Source: Actinomycetes bacterium (lineage in GTDB: Bacteria > Actinomycetota > Actinomycetes > Mycobacteriales > Mycobacteriaceae). From it: DNA of 34,595 nucleotides. The translations under genes and the position numbers were made by a program. The DNA is taken from positions 1 to 34,595 of the forward strand of contig JAHZIT010000015.1 of NCBI GenBank assembly GCA_022601275.1. Reading direction: 5' to 3'. Of the stretch, positions 1 to 7,633 are shown piece after piece. Position 1 is the first letter of the stretch; each line of letters starts with the position of its first letter. The notes beneath the pieces are model-generated. The model saw nothing but the letters and a program-made list of their open reading frames with translations, ran no database searches and had not been told where the DNA came from.

Positions 1-53
1 CCAACCGGCATTAGGGTGTGTTCGGCCGGTAGAAGCACACCCGAGGAGTGACG

Positions 54-980
54 ATGAGCGATCCTGAAGGGGACTCATATCCGGTCCCGCCGCCACCGCC
101 ACCGCCAACCGGTGGCCCACCACCTGCCGGCCCACCTCCTGCCGGCCCACCTCCTGCCGGCCCACCTCCTGCCGGCCCACCACCTGCCGGCCCACCACCG
201 CCACCACCCCCGCCCGGCTGGGCGCCACCACCCGGAAGCCCACCGCCAACCGGTGGCCCACCGCCACCACCCGGAACCCCACCGCCACCGCCCGGAGCCC
301 CACCGCCACCGCCCGGCTGGGCACCGCCACCCGGGCCGCCCGGCGGCGGCAGCACGAAAACCACTCTGATACTGCTCATCTCAGCGGCGGCGGTGTTCGC
401 CGTCGTCGTTGGTGCCCTGGGCATCTGGTGGCTGGTCAAGCCCGACGACTCGGCCCCCGGACCGGTGGCCACCCGCACCAGCACCCCTTCGGAGACCACC
501 CGATCACGTGAGCCCACCCAGCGAACCAGGACCAGCACACCCGCTCCGCGGCGGACCGAGCCCTTCGACGCCCAGCTGATGGCATTGTTGTCCGAGGGCC
601 ATGACAGCTCGAACTGCGAGCCGGTCAGTACGCCGGCAGGCAATGCTGTCGCCACCGTGGACTGCGGACCGGCGACAACCCCCGGGGGGCCGAAGAGCAC
701 TCGGTATTCGTTGTTTGCCGACCAGGCCGCACTCGAGGCCGGCTTCGAAGGGGCGGTTGAGGTGAACTCCGAACTGCTCGAGTGCCCGGGTAGCGGCCTC
801 GATTCCCCGACCACCTGGCACTACACCGAAACCCCGGATGAGATCGCAGGCCTGATTGCCTGTGGAACCTACAACGACAGGCCTGATTTGGTGTGGACCA
901 ACAACTCCGGACTGCTGTTGGCCGACGCGCAGGGACCCGACCTCGAGGAGTTGCACGACTGGTGGCTGCGGTACGGCTGA
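54..980 (+). CDS. Pro-rich single-pass membrane protein with extracytoplasmic Cys domain
   Basis: Function unknown. The ATG at 54 is preferred over an in-frame GTG at 48 because GAGGAG (43-48) sits 5 nt before it. About 100 N-terminal residues are low-complexity Pro/Gly, including five consecutive PPPAG units. One hydrophobic helix follows at about residues 104-127 (LILLISAAAVFAVVVG..WWLV), then a Thr/Ser/Arg-rich linker and a folded domain of about 140 residues with four cysteines in SNCEP, VDCGP, ECPG and ACGT contexts, ending in WWLRYG. Four cysteines on the outer side suggest two disulfides. From memory, this Cys domain with a C-terminal WWL motif recurs in mycobacterial membrane proteins with Pro-rich cytoplasmic tails; a ligand-sensing or wall-contact role is only inferred. 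It ends convergent with the beta-propeller gene 66 bp away. Confidence 0.85.
   Translation: MSDPEGDSYPVPPPPPPPTGGPPPAGPPPAGPPPAGPPPAGPPPAGPPPPPPPPGWAPPPGSPPPTGGPPPPPGTPPPPPGAPPPPPGWAPPPGPPGGGSTKTTLILLISAAAVFAVVVGALGIWWLVKPDDSAPGPVATRTSTPSETTRSREPTQRTRTSTPAPRRTEPFDAQLMALLSEGHDSSNCEPVSTPAGNAVATVDCGPATTPGGPKSTRYSLFADQAALEAGFEGAVEVNSELLECPGSGLDSPTTWHYTETPDEIAGLIACGTYNDRPDLVWTNNSGLLLADAQGPDLEELHDWWLRYG
116..190 (+). repeat. 15-bp tandem repeat encoding PPPAG units
   Basis: Five head-to-tail copies of CCCACCWCCTGCCGG, the first and last with A and the middle three with T at the variable position. They encode the PPPAG array of the Pro-rich membrane protein. The near identity at DNA level suggests recent slippage-type expansion, so copy number probably varies between strains. 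Confidence 0.9.
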
Positions 981-1046
981 TGGCCGGCCGCGGTCGGCGC
1001 GGCGGCGGTAGCCCGAATCTGCGTCTGCAGGCGAAGCCCGGGCCGA

Positions 1047-2159
1047 CTACGCCGTGACCGGCCCCAAGGCCCGGGACTCACTCGCTTCGATCTGGTCGGT
1101 GGCGAGAAATTGCGAGTACAGGGTCTCCATTGTTGCCGCCACCGAGAACACGTGCACGGTGCCGGAATAGTCAGCGACGTAGAGCCGCGATCCGTCCGCA
1201 CCCAGCGCCACGCAGGACGGGCGCGCGTTGATCGACAGCGAATCGACAATCTCCCGGCCTAATGTGCACACCACCACGACACGGTCGTAATCGACGACGT
1301 ATGCCCGCGAATGATCCGGGCTCATCACCAATTGTGTAGGAGCACCGCCGATATTCACTGTATCGGTCACCCGGTTGGCCGAAAGATCGACGACATGGAC
1401 TGCGCCTCCGACCGCCCGGTCGGAGGTCAGCACGTAGACCATTCCGCTGGCGTAGGCGATGTCACGGATCGGCGAACCAACCATGACAACGCGCTGCACG
1501 CGCAACGTTTCGCAGTCGACTACGACCAACTGGCCGCCGGTTTCGTCGGTGACGGCCGCATACAAGCGCTTACCGTTCGGATCAACGCACAGGGCGTCGA
1601 TGCCGGCGGCGGGGCCGGACCCGATGTCGATAGTTTCCGCTCGCCGGGCAACGGTGTCGATCACCGTGACATCGACGCGGTCGTGCGAAGTTCGCCCAGC
1701 GTAGACATGCTTCCCATCGGGGCTCGCCGCCAGTGCTGTGACGCCGAAGGCCAGTGGGAACTTCGCTATGACGCTTCTGCTCTCCAGGTCGATGGCCGAC
1801 ACGGCGTCCTGGCCGGCCGAACCAGTGGCGACGTAAGCGCGGTCATCGGTGGCCACCACAGCGACCGGCTCCCCCACCACTGCGACGTTGTCGCCCAACA
1901 GCTGAGCGGCTGGATCGATGACGACTGCCACACTCTGGTCCACGACGTTGGCCACTACCAGGGCCTCGACGTCCGCACCGCCCACAGCGATGTCACCGAT
2001 CGGACCGCGGCCCACCGAGATACAGCATTCGAGAATGGCATCTCCATCTACGGCATCTACGGCGCCATCCAAGGCCTTCGCCGGGGCATCCCCGGCCGCA
2101 CCGGAAGGCAAACCGTCGTCGAGTACGCCGTGCCCCGTGGGCACCAGGAAATTGGTCAT
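1047..2159 (-). CDS. YncE/YVTN-type beta-propeller protein
   Basis: A repeat protein of about 370 residues with several blades of the type 'VANVVDQSVAVVID', 'ALAASPDGKHVYAG', 'QLVMSPDHSRAYVVDYD', 'CVALGADGSRLYVADYSGTVHVF', characteristic of seven-bladed YVTN/lactonase-like beta-propellers. No signal peptide or membrane segment is visible, so it is probably cytoplasmic or non-classically exported. The substrate or partner cannot be told. I prefer ATG at 2159 over GTG at 2177 because GGAGG lies about 10 nt upstream of the ATG and the propeller begins well inside. It is divergent from the DUF732 gene across about 490 bp and convergent with the Pro-rich membrane protein. Propeller family call is firm, molecular function unknown. 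Confidence 0.8.
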   Translation of the reverse strand: MTNFLVPTGHGVLDDGLPSGAAGDAPAKALDGAVDAVDGDAILECCISVGRGPIGDIAVGGADVEALVVANVVDQSVAVVIDPAAQLLGDNVAVVGEPVAVVATDDRAYVATGSAGQDAVSAIDLESRSVIAKFPLAFGVTALAASPDGKHVYAGRTSHDRVDVTVIDTVARRAETIDIGSGPAAGIDALCVDPNGKRLYAAVTDETGGQLVVVDCETLRVQRVVMVGSPIRDIAYASGMVYVLTSDRAVGGAVHVVDLSANRVTDTVNIGGAPTQLVMSPDHSRAYVVDYDRVVVVCTLGREIVDSLSINARPSCVALGADGSRLYVADYSGTVHVFSVAATMETLYSQFLATDQIEASESRALGPVTA

Positions 2160-2646
2160 CTGTCGCAATACCTCCACCCGCCATCAACTGCGCCGGCACT
2201 AGATTCACGGTCTCAAACACCCATTTGGGCGCGAGCTTTGCAATTAGTGTATCGACGAAAATCCCTGGCCTGTGGGCACAATTCCGCTGAATCAAACAAA
2301 GGCGACAAGGCCTCTTAGGCAGCACTCAGGGAATTCTTGGTTATCAAGTTGTTACCTCTTCTCGGCAACCCGGAAATAGCCTCTGGGCAGGAGACAAGCC
2401 ATCGACCGCAACCGAATCAACGGTGTGTGACCAAGACCTCCAGCTAACGCCCTTCTCAGATTTCGCAGCTAAACTGAGCGGCAAGTCACATCGCGACACG
2501 ACCGTGGACCGCGATCAGCATCTACCCCCGGCACGCGAAATCCTCGACAGCCACCCGCCAGCGGTCTCGAGGAATCTGGTGGACTCGGCGCGCCAATCAC
2601 TTCTCGCGCGCCACCCGACGGCTACCATCCGCACAGGGAGGCCAAT
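2160..2646. other. Divergent intergenic region between propeller and DUF732 genes
   Basis: About 490 bp without a convincing gene. It is noticeably more AT-rich than its surroundings around 2190-2360 and must hold promoters for the two flanking divergent genes. Short open frames in it have no protein-like character. I see no repeats or strong hairpins. Confidence 0.5.
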
Positions 2647-3003
2647 ATGTGTAGCCGTTACGTGAGTACGAGGATCGTCGCCGCAGCCGCATCAGCGGCC
2701 ATGGCGACGATGTTCCTTGGATCGCCCATCGCCCACGCCACCGAAGCCGACGACCAATTCCATTCTGTCCTAACAACTCTTGGACTCGATTTCGACACCC
2801 CAGAGCAAGCGACGGCTGCCGGCAACAACATCTGCGACATAGTTGCCGAGGGCAGCGCGAACAACATCAGCCCGCCCGAAATCCGCAGCAGCATCATCGA
2901 GTCGCTTCGTGGCGACGGCCTGGCCGGATCCACTGCAGCGCAACTGATGCAGGGAGCGGTCAACGCATACTGCCCTGAGTACGACGCCGTGGTCGCCGGC
3001 TGA
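2647..3003 (+). CDS. Secreted DUF732 protein
   Basis: A 118-residue exported protein of the mycobacterial DUF732 family. ATG at 2647 is preceded by GGGAGG (2636-2641) with 5-nt spacing. Residues 1-31 form a signal peptide with Arg at 4 and 9, a hydrophobic Ala-rich core and an AHA cleavage site. The mature part has the family pattern: an Asp-Asp-Gln-Phe start, 'LGLDFDTPEQATAAGNNICDIV', two cysteines (NICDIV and AYCPEY) likely forming a disulfide, and a C-terminal 'AAQLMQGAVNAYCPEY' helix. DUF732 proteins are small helical secreted or envelope proteins of unknown function, typically present in many copies per mycobacterial genome. A broken relative lies about 500 bp downstream. Confidence 0.88.
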   Translation: MCSRYVSTRIVAAAASAAMATMFLGSPIAHATEADDQFHSVLTTLGLDFDTPEQATAAGNNICDIVAEGSANNISPPEIRSSIIESLRGDGLAGSTAAQLMQGAVNAYCPEYDAVVAG

Positions 3004-3261
3004 CGTCGCTGGTCCGACACTTCGGCCATTTCACCGGCCGGCGGGGCGCGCGGTATCGCTCACCTCCAGCAACTTCGGCTTGAGCGGGATTCGCACTCCC
3101 GGGATCGCCGCAGATTCTTGGAGGGCGGATTCGGTTGTAGCTCAACGCCGCCCGCCGGCCGGGAACTCCGTGCCATCGGCCGCAGCTCGACGGATTCGCA
3201 CAGGAGCGCGGCTTTCTTGCGCGCGCCTCCCGCGGAAGTCTCGACCTTGACTTTAGCCTTA

Positions 3262-3516
3262 GTGACCGTGACCACACTGCTCGAGCCCTCCTTGGCCGAA
3301 CTGGACTTCGAGCCCGAAATCCCCTGCGCCTGTCGCAAGCTCTGCAATCCCCTGGCCCACCCGGCACAGTGGTGGGTCACCCTGTCGTGTGGCTGCCCCT
3401 ACCCGATGTGCAAGCGGGCGCTGCGCATCGCCAATGTCCGACTAAAGGTTCGGCCCTTGACTTGTCGGCAGTGTGAGACGGTCCAGATCGCGATTCGCCG
3501 CGTGGTTCGCATCTGA
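3262..3516 (+). CDS. Small cysteine-rich (zinc-ribbon-like) hypothetical protein
   Basis: A short ORF of about 84 residues from GTG 3262 (or GTG 3268). The frame is open further upstream, to a TTG at 3118, but that part looks non-coding. The protein carries CAC..LC, CGC..MC and CRQC cysteine pairs around an aromatic 'PAQWWVTLSCG' core and ends 'VQIAIRRVVRI'. Such Cys pairs spaced by 2-4 residues suggest one or two zinc knuckles. Similar small Cys-pair proteins occur in actinobacterial accessory DNA and mycobacteriophages (from memory, not checked). No clear ribosome-binding site is visible, so translation might be leaderless. An opposite-strand ORF (3060-3380) overlaps it but looks like a shadow. 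Function unknown; existence as a gene is moderately supported. Confidence 0.45.
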   Translation: MTVTTLLEPSLAELDFEPEIPCACRKLCNPLAHPAQWWVTLSCGCPYPMCKRALRIANVRLKVRPLTCRQCETVQIAIRRVVRI

Positions 3517-3518
3517 CA

Positions 3519-3675
3519 AGAATCGGCGTTGCCGAGGGCATCGGGGTGATCGGCGGCGAGGGTATTCCGTTCTCCGCCCCCGATGAAGCCATCGCGCTGG
3601 CAAAAGAGGTGTGCGAGTACGTCCGAGTAAGTGGCAGCCGGCCAACCTGCAGAACAGGTGGCTGTGGAGATCAGC
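3519..3675 (+). pseudogene. Frameshifted DUF732 relic
   Basis: In one frame the DNA reads 'GIPFSAPDEAIALAKEVCEYV' (about 3558-3624), the hallmark centre of a DUF732 protein. The continuation 'AAGQPAEQVAVEISG' (about 3634-3678) is in the +1 frame. Joined, they give the family pattern VCEYV-x-AGQPAEQVAVEIS. There is no signal peptide or start in front, and the 5' end runs out into unrelated sequence just after the Cys-rich ORF. I read it as a 5'-truncated, frameshifted copy related to the intact DUF732 gene at 2647. A sequencing error could explain the frameshift but not the missing N-terminus. Confidence 0.6.
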
Positions 3676-3756
3676 GGACGCGGGAAGACGACCGTTCACG
3701 TTTATGGGCCGCACCACATCGTGATGCGGTCTACCGATCAGGACGCGCCGACGATT

Positions 3757-4635
3757 TCACGTCGGCGGAGCATCCGTGCGTCGAGGGCCGCGAGCGTCCA
3801 CGAACGCCGATACAGCCGCGTCGAACTTCGCCGGGTACTCCAGGAACGGAAAATGGGTGCCGCCCCCATGCACCCCTGCAATCAAGGCGAAACTGGAGTC
3901 GGGAAGCACTCGACTCATCCATCGTTGCGAGGCGATCGGAACGTTCACCGAGTCCCCGGCGATCACCAGGCTCGGGAGGCGAATACGCGGGATAAACGTG
4001 CGCCAGTCCTGGGTTGCGACATTGAAGAGAAGGTCGGCGGCATGGCGCCGATCAAACCTGAGGTTCTGCTCAGTGAGCCAGCTGAGCTGGTGAGCATCGA
4101 TCTCAGGAGAGGCCACATCGGCCAGAAACTCTGAGCGCGGATCGGGACCGCCGCCACGCAACGAATCAGTGAAAGCGAATAAGCCGGGGAAGTCCATCGT
4201 GGCACCCGCCTCCAGCGCCACCTCATCTGTCCAAGTGGGATTTCTTAGTGCACAGGGCATTTGGTCAACAAGAATCAGCGAGGCAAGCCGATCATCGCCG
4301 AACAACTCAAGATAGGACCAGATGACCGCGCACCCCATGGAGTGACCGAGCAAATGAACATCGCCCAGATCGTGAGCGATCAGTACCTCGTGCAGGTCAG
4401 CCGCCAATCGGTGTAGGTGATAGCCGACGTCAGGAGTCGATGAATCGCCGTGCCCCCGGTGATCGACGGCGATTACCCGCCATCTCCGGGACAGCGTGTT
4501 CAGCTGGCCGGCGAACGCCTGCGCGGTCTGGGACCAACCCGGCAGCATGACCAGAGCCGCACCGTGGCCGGCCTCGCGGTGAGTGATGATGGTGCCGTCG
4601 ATACAGACGGTCTGGCGGGTATGGACAGCGTTCAT
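3757..4635 (-). CDS. Alpha/beta hydrolase
   Basis: A hydrolase of about 292 residues starting at ATG 4635, which overlaps the stop of the upstream transporter gene as ATGA (4632-4635); GGAGGC lies just before it. The fold signatures are an HG-type oxyanion strand 'VMLPGWSQT', strand 'VIAVDHRGHGDSS', nucleophile elbow GHSMG (Ser about residue 99), an acidic residue in 'LVIAGDSVNV' and a C-terminal His in 'GGGTHFPFLEYP'. These make up a plausible Ser-Asp-His triad. The cap region has no diagnostic motif, so the substrate (ester, lactone, peptide) is unknown; a peroxidase or lactonase-type member is possible. Translational coupling ties its expression to the ZIP-like protein. No signal peptide, so cytoplasmic. 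Confidence 0.85.
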   Translation of the reverse strand: MNAVHTRQTVCIDGTIITHREAGHGAALVMLPGWSQTAQAFAGQLNTLSRRWRVIAVDHRGHGDSSTPDVGYHLHRLAADLHEVLIAHDLGDVHLLGHSMGCAVIWSYLELFGDDRLASLILVDQMPCALRNPTWTDEVALEAGATMDFPGLFAFTDSLRGGGPDPRSEFLADVASPEIDAHQLSWLTEQNLRFDRRHAADLLFNVATQDWRTFIPRIRLPSLVIAGDSVNVPIASQRWMSRVLPDSSFALIAGVHGGGTHFPFLEYPAKFDAAVSAFVDARGPRRTDAPPT

Positions 4636-5357
4636 CCGATCGCCTCCAAGCAGAACAGCAGCAGGAAACCGAGAAAGAACATGGCTGCCGTCCACGGGCG
4701 CTCCGGTGTCTCGTGGGCCTCCACCAGCAACTCCTCGACGACCAACCACAGCAGTGCCGCCGCGGCGAATGCGAGCACCACGCTCAGCGCCGCATCACCG
4801 GCGTCGCGGAGTAGCAATGCCCCCAGGATCGCTCCCACCGCGACGACAAGACTCAATCCGGCGGTGATGGCCGCGGCAACGAATCTGGAAGCTCCGGACT
4901 CGAGAAGTCGCAGGGCTACCGACAAGCTCAGGAACAACACCTCCACGGTCAGTGCGATGGCGATGATGGTGGCCGTCTCGGCCGACACTGCCGCCCCGGT
5001 ACCGACCAAGAGGCCGTCGATGAATAGATCGACGCCGACGACGATGAGAAAGCCCACCGGCAGGCCGCGGGCCCCCGGGCTGCTCTCCTCGCCTCCGAGA
5101 TGCCGCATCCCGACGAGGACCGCGACACCGCCGGCGAATCCCACGACGATGAGCCAGAGGGGTCCGCGGTCGCTCAGTTGCGGAAGCACCTCGCCGGCGA
5201 CTGCAGCCAACACGACACCCGCCGCAAAGTGCTGTACTCCGCTGACTACCGCCGGCGTCGGCGGTCGCAGCACTGCGATTACAGCACCGATGATTCCGGC
5301 CAGAACCGGGAACATGACCAGCCAGGCTGCAGTCATCACCACATCGATGCGGATCAC
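4632..5357 (-). CDS. ZIP-like metal transporter with diverged metal site
   Basis: A 241-residue integral membrane protein with about eight hydrophobic helices arranged as in the ZIP (ZupT/GufA) family: TM2 'GVQHFAAGVVLAAVAGEVLP' keeps the His-Phe and following Glu, and a short charged loop 'GGEESSPGARG' separates TM3 and TM4. The canonical TM4 HNxPEG signature is replaced by 'DLFIDG' (Asp110, Asp114), and the TM5 HExPE signature by 'TVEVLFLSL' (Glu139), so no histidine remains in the core. TM7 has a Glu-Glu pair. Substrate may therefore differ from Zn/Fe/Mn, or transport may be lost. The start is GTG 5357; ATG 5336 is an alternative. It is the first gene of a two-gene unit with the hydrolase and is divergent from the DUF6632 gene. 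Confidence 0.7.
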   Translation of the reverse strand: MIRIDVVMTAAWLVMFPVLAGIIGAVIAVLRPPTPAVVSGVQHFAAGVVLAAVAGEVLPQLSDRGPLWLIVVGFAGGVAVLVGMRHLGGEESSPGARGLPVGFLIVVGVDLFIDGLLVGTGAAVSAETATIIAIALTVEVLFLSLSVALRLLESGASRFVAAAITAGLSLVVAVGAILGALLLRDAGDAALSVVLAFAAAALLWLVVEELLVEAHETPERPWTAAMFFLGFLLLFCLEAIG

Positions 5358-5633
5358 CCCGTGTCATGTCGGAAATCCTGTGCCGCCACCGACTCCGCCA
5401 TGTACCCAGCACAAGCCCTACAACCACACACATTGTCGGTCCCGTCGCATCGATTGTGGGGAGAACGGGGCGATGTAGGGCGGCACCGGCGAGATAGCGC
5501 CGCTAATGAGGCCCGGAAACACCGGAGGACGCCGGCTGGAGGTGCGAAAATCGAGGAGCGGCGATCGGGTGACAACGCGGCGGATTCTCGCCTCTGCAAC
5601 CGGCGACCACTGACCACGAGAGGAAGGCCTGCG

Positions 5634-6053
5634 ATGTCAAACGACAAGGCAATCGACCACGGACCGGTGGGTCTGCTGAGGGTCGCGCTGGCCGTGGTGG
5701 GCGTGATCTTCGTGGTCGGCATCTACCCCCTCACCCAGGTGTGGCCATCCGGGTGGTCATGGGGGCACGGCGCGTCGCACTATCTGGCAATGATCATCGG
5801 TCTGTACGCCACCCTGGGCGTTTTCCTTCTGCTGGCCGCTCGTGATCCGCTCGCCAACCGCAGCCTGATCTGGTTCACCGTGGTGTCCAGCGTCGTGCAC
5901 GCCGTGATCATGGCCGTCCAGGCTCTCTCCGATGCGAACGAGCGCGGCCATCTGTTGGGTGATGTGCCGGCACTGCTGATCGTCGCAGCAGTTCTCGCAG
6001 TGCTGCTGAGACGAGCAGAGACGCCGCGAACAGCCGGCGCCGACTCTCGCTGA
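5634..6053 (+). CDS. DUF6632-type four-helix membrane protein
   Basis: A 139-residue membrane protein; ATG 5634 follows a purine-rich GAGAGGAAGG about 8-10 nt upstream. It has four hydrophobic helices: 'LLRVALAVVGVIFVVGIYPL', 'YLAMIIGLYATLGVFLLLAA', 'SLIWFTVVSSVVHAVIMAVQAL' and 'DVPALLIVAAVLAVLLR'. The conserved blocks 'YPLTQVWPSGWSWGHG', 'GLYATLGVFLLLAARDP' and 'WFTVVSSVVHA' match my memory of the DUF6632 family. No catalytic motif is present; function unknown. A strong 11-bp hairpin begins 10 nt after the stop, so it is probably transcribed as a single-gene unit. Confidence 0.75.
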   Translation: MSNDKAIDHGPVGLLRVALAVVGVIFVVGIYPLTQVWPSGWSWGHGASHYLAMIIGLYATLGVFLLLAARDPLANRSLIWFTVVSSVVHAVIMAVQALSDANERGHLLGDVPALLIVAAVLAVLLRRAETPRTAGADSR

Positions 6054-6062
6054 CCGAGGCGG

Positions 6063-6087
6063 CGGGTCGTGGCGTGGCCACGACCCG
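6063..6087 (+). terminator. Strong hairpin after the DUF6632 gene
   Basis: An 11-bp perfect stem CGGGTCGTGGC/GCCACGACCCG with a 3-nt loop (GTG), starting 10 nt after the stop codon. There is no T-run, which fits the U-less (I-shaped) intrinsic terminators proposed for mycobacteria. Confidence 0.6.
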
Positions 6088-6222
6088 GCTACGCTCCTTC
6101 GAGGCATCGCGCATCTGCTGTGAGGCGGAACGCGGCAATCAACGGCGGCGAAGGAGACGGTTGCGGGTGCAGCGCGGCAGTAGTGGCGACAGGATTCAGG
6201 ACCGACCGACTCCCCCAGCAGG

Positions 6223-7554
6223 ATGACGCCATCGGCACCCGTTCCCGCACAGCCAGACGACTCGATGCGGGGATCACTACTGATTTGCAGTACGGCGATC
6301 CTCGCCGGCGTGGTCATCGGGTTCATCGGCGGTGGCTTCCGGTGGTGCCTGGACAAAGCTGATCACCTGCGCATGGATCTGGTCGACTGGGCACATCAGC
6401 TGCCGGGGCCGGGCTGGCTGGTGCCGATGGCCGCCGCGGCCACCGGGGCCACCCTCGCCGCTCTGATCGTTAAGTGGATACCGATTGCAGCGGGCAGCGG
6501 CATCCAACACGTCGAAGCCGTCTATCGCGGCGAGGCGAAGCCGCCATCGCTGCGTCTGCTTCCCGCCAAGTTCATCGGCGGTGTGCTGGCCATCGGTTCG
6601 GGTCTGGTGTTGGGCCGCGAGGGGCCAACCGTGCACATGGGAGCCGCGGTCGGCGCCGAGGCGGCACGGCGGGTCAAGCTACCCGAATCCGAAGTCAGGA
6701 TGATGCAGACAGCGCTGGGCGGGGCGGGGCTGGCGGTCGCCTTCAATGCGCCGGTCGGGGGCACCCTGTTCACGCTGGAGGAGGTGACGAGGTCGTTCCG
6801 CGTCAAGACGGTGTTGGCGACCATCTTTGCCGCCGTCACTGCGGTGGCCTGCTCGCGATTCGTCCTGGGGAATCGTCCCGACTTCTTGGTGGAACCAATT
6901 CATGCCCCGGCGCTGTCGTGGCTGCCACTGTTCGTGATATTCGGTCTGCTCACCGGGTGTCTGGGCGCTGTCTACAACTGGCTGGTGTTGTGGTTCATCG
7001 ACCACGTCGGCGGGTTGCGCCGCATTCCGAAGGTGGCCAAAGCGACCATCATCGGCGCCATCATCGGGCTGGCGATGTTCATCTACCCGCTTGCGGTCGG
7101 CGGCGGCGACACCTTCACGCAATTGATTCTCGGGGGGCACCGCATCGTTCTGCCGGTCATCATCGGCTACCTGCTGGTTCGATTCATCGCCGGCCCGCTG
7201 TCGTATTCCGCGGGGGTGCCCGGCGGGTTGTTCGCACCGCTACTCGCGGTGGGCGCGCTGTGGGGGTTGCTGTTCGTCGGAGTCTTCACCATCTTCTGGC
7301 CGGGAGACGAGGCGGCACTGGCGATTCCGATCGCACTCGTGGGAATGGCGGCCTTCTTCGGAGCCACCGTTCGGGCGCCGGTCACCGGGATCGTGCTCGT
7401 CGTCGAGATGACGGCGACGACATCGGTGGTGGTACCGATGATGGCTGCCACCGCCGCAGCCGTGCTGGCCGCCTACGTCGTCAGGTCACCACCGATCTAC
7501 GACAGCCTCCGCAAGCGAATGCCCGCTGAGGAACCCCCGGCAGGTCCGGCATGA
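6223..7554 (+). CDS. ClC-family chloride channel/antiporter
   Basis: A 443-residue ClC protein with all core signatures: GSGIQ (91-95, the Ser of the Cl- filter), GREGP (131-135, with gating Glu133), TLEEV with Glu187 at the place of the internal proton glutamate of E. coli ClcA, and 'GVPGGLFAPLLAVGA' (GxFAP loop). Presence of both the gating and proton glutamates favours 2Cl-/1H+ exchange over a passive channel. About 14 membrane-embedded helices are expected, and no CBS domains follow the core. ATG 6223 has only a weak ribosome site; the hydrophobic core starts at about residue 17. It would sit in the cytoplasmic membrane and serve pH or chloride homeostasis. It is followed by a small hairpin and a BrkB-type membrane protein. 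Confidence 0.93.
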   Translation: MTPSAPVPAQPDDSMRGSLLICSTAILAGVVIGFIGGGFRWCLDKADHLRMDLVDWAHQLPGPGWLVPMAAAATGATLAALIVKWIPIAAGSGIQHVEAVYRGEAKPPSLRLLPAKFIGGVLAIGSGLVLGREGPTVHMGAAVGAEAARRVKLPESEVRMMQTALGGAGLAVAFNAPVGGTLFTLEEVTRSFRVKTVLATIFAAVTAVACSRFVLGNRPDFLVEPIHAPALSWLPLFVIFGLLTGCLGAVYNWLVLWFIDHVGGLRRIPKVAKATIIGAIIGLAMFIYPLAVGGGDTFTQLILGGHRIVLPVIIGYLLVRFIAGPLSYSAGVPGGLFAPLLAVGALWGLLFVGVFTIFWPGDEAALAIPIALVGMAAFFGATVRAPVTGIVLVVEMTATTSVVVPMMAATAAAVLAAYVVRSPPIYDSLRKRMPAEEPPAGPA

Positions 7555-7559
7555 ATACG

Positions 7560-7587
7560 AGCCGGCCGAAGGCCCATCGAGCCGGCT
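7560..7587 (+). terminator. Possible terminator hairpin after ClC gene
   Basis: A 7-bp inverted repeat AGCCGGC/GCCGGCT with a 13-nt loop begins 5 nt after the ClC stop. No T-run. The stem is modest, so this is a tentative call. Confidence 0.35.
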
Positions 7588-7633
7588 GACTACCCCCGCC
7601 TCAGTGCTCGGTCGGTCTCCTAGGCTTGGGGCG

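Noticed and set aside
11..814. Long minus-strand and alternative plus frames opposite the Pro-rich gene
   Set aside because: They are mirror readings of the GC-rich repeats (Gly-rich or His-rich) with no domain or ribosome site.
1311..2318. Plus-strand open frame across the beta-propeller gene
   Set aside because: Antisense shadow; the minus-strand reading shows clear propeller blades.
2423..2665. Plus-strand 80-codon frame upstream of the DUF732 gene
   Set aside because: No protein-like composition or ribosome site and it overlaps the DUF732 start region.
3085..3101. T-arm-like hairpin CGGGA...TCCCG suggesting a tRNA remnant
   Set aside because: The loop lacks the TTCRA pattern and no acceptor or anticodon arms can be built around it.
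3060..3380. Minus-strand 106-codon frame opposite the Cys-rich ORF
   Set aside because: Low-complexity Lys/Ser/Arg composition; the plus-strand frame has structured cysteine pairs.
4450..5478. Plus-strand 342-codon frame across hydrolase and ZIP-like genes
   Set aside because: Antisense, rich in Ser/Thr/Pro/Arg, typical of the opposite strand of membrane-protein genes.
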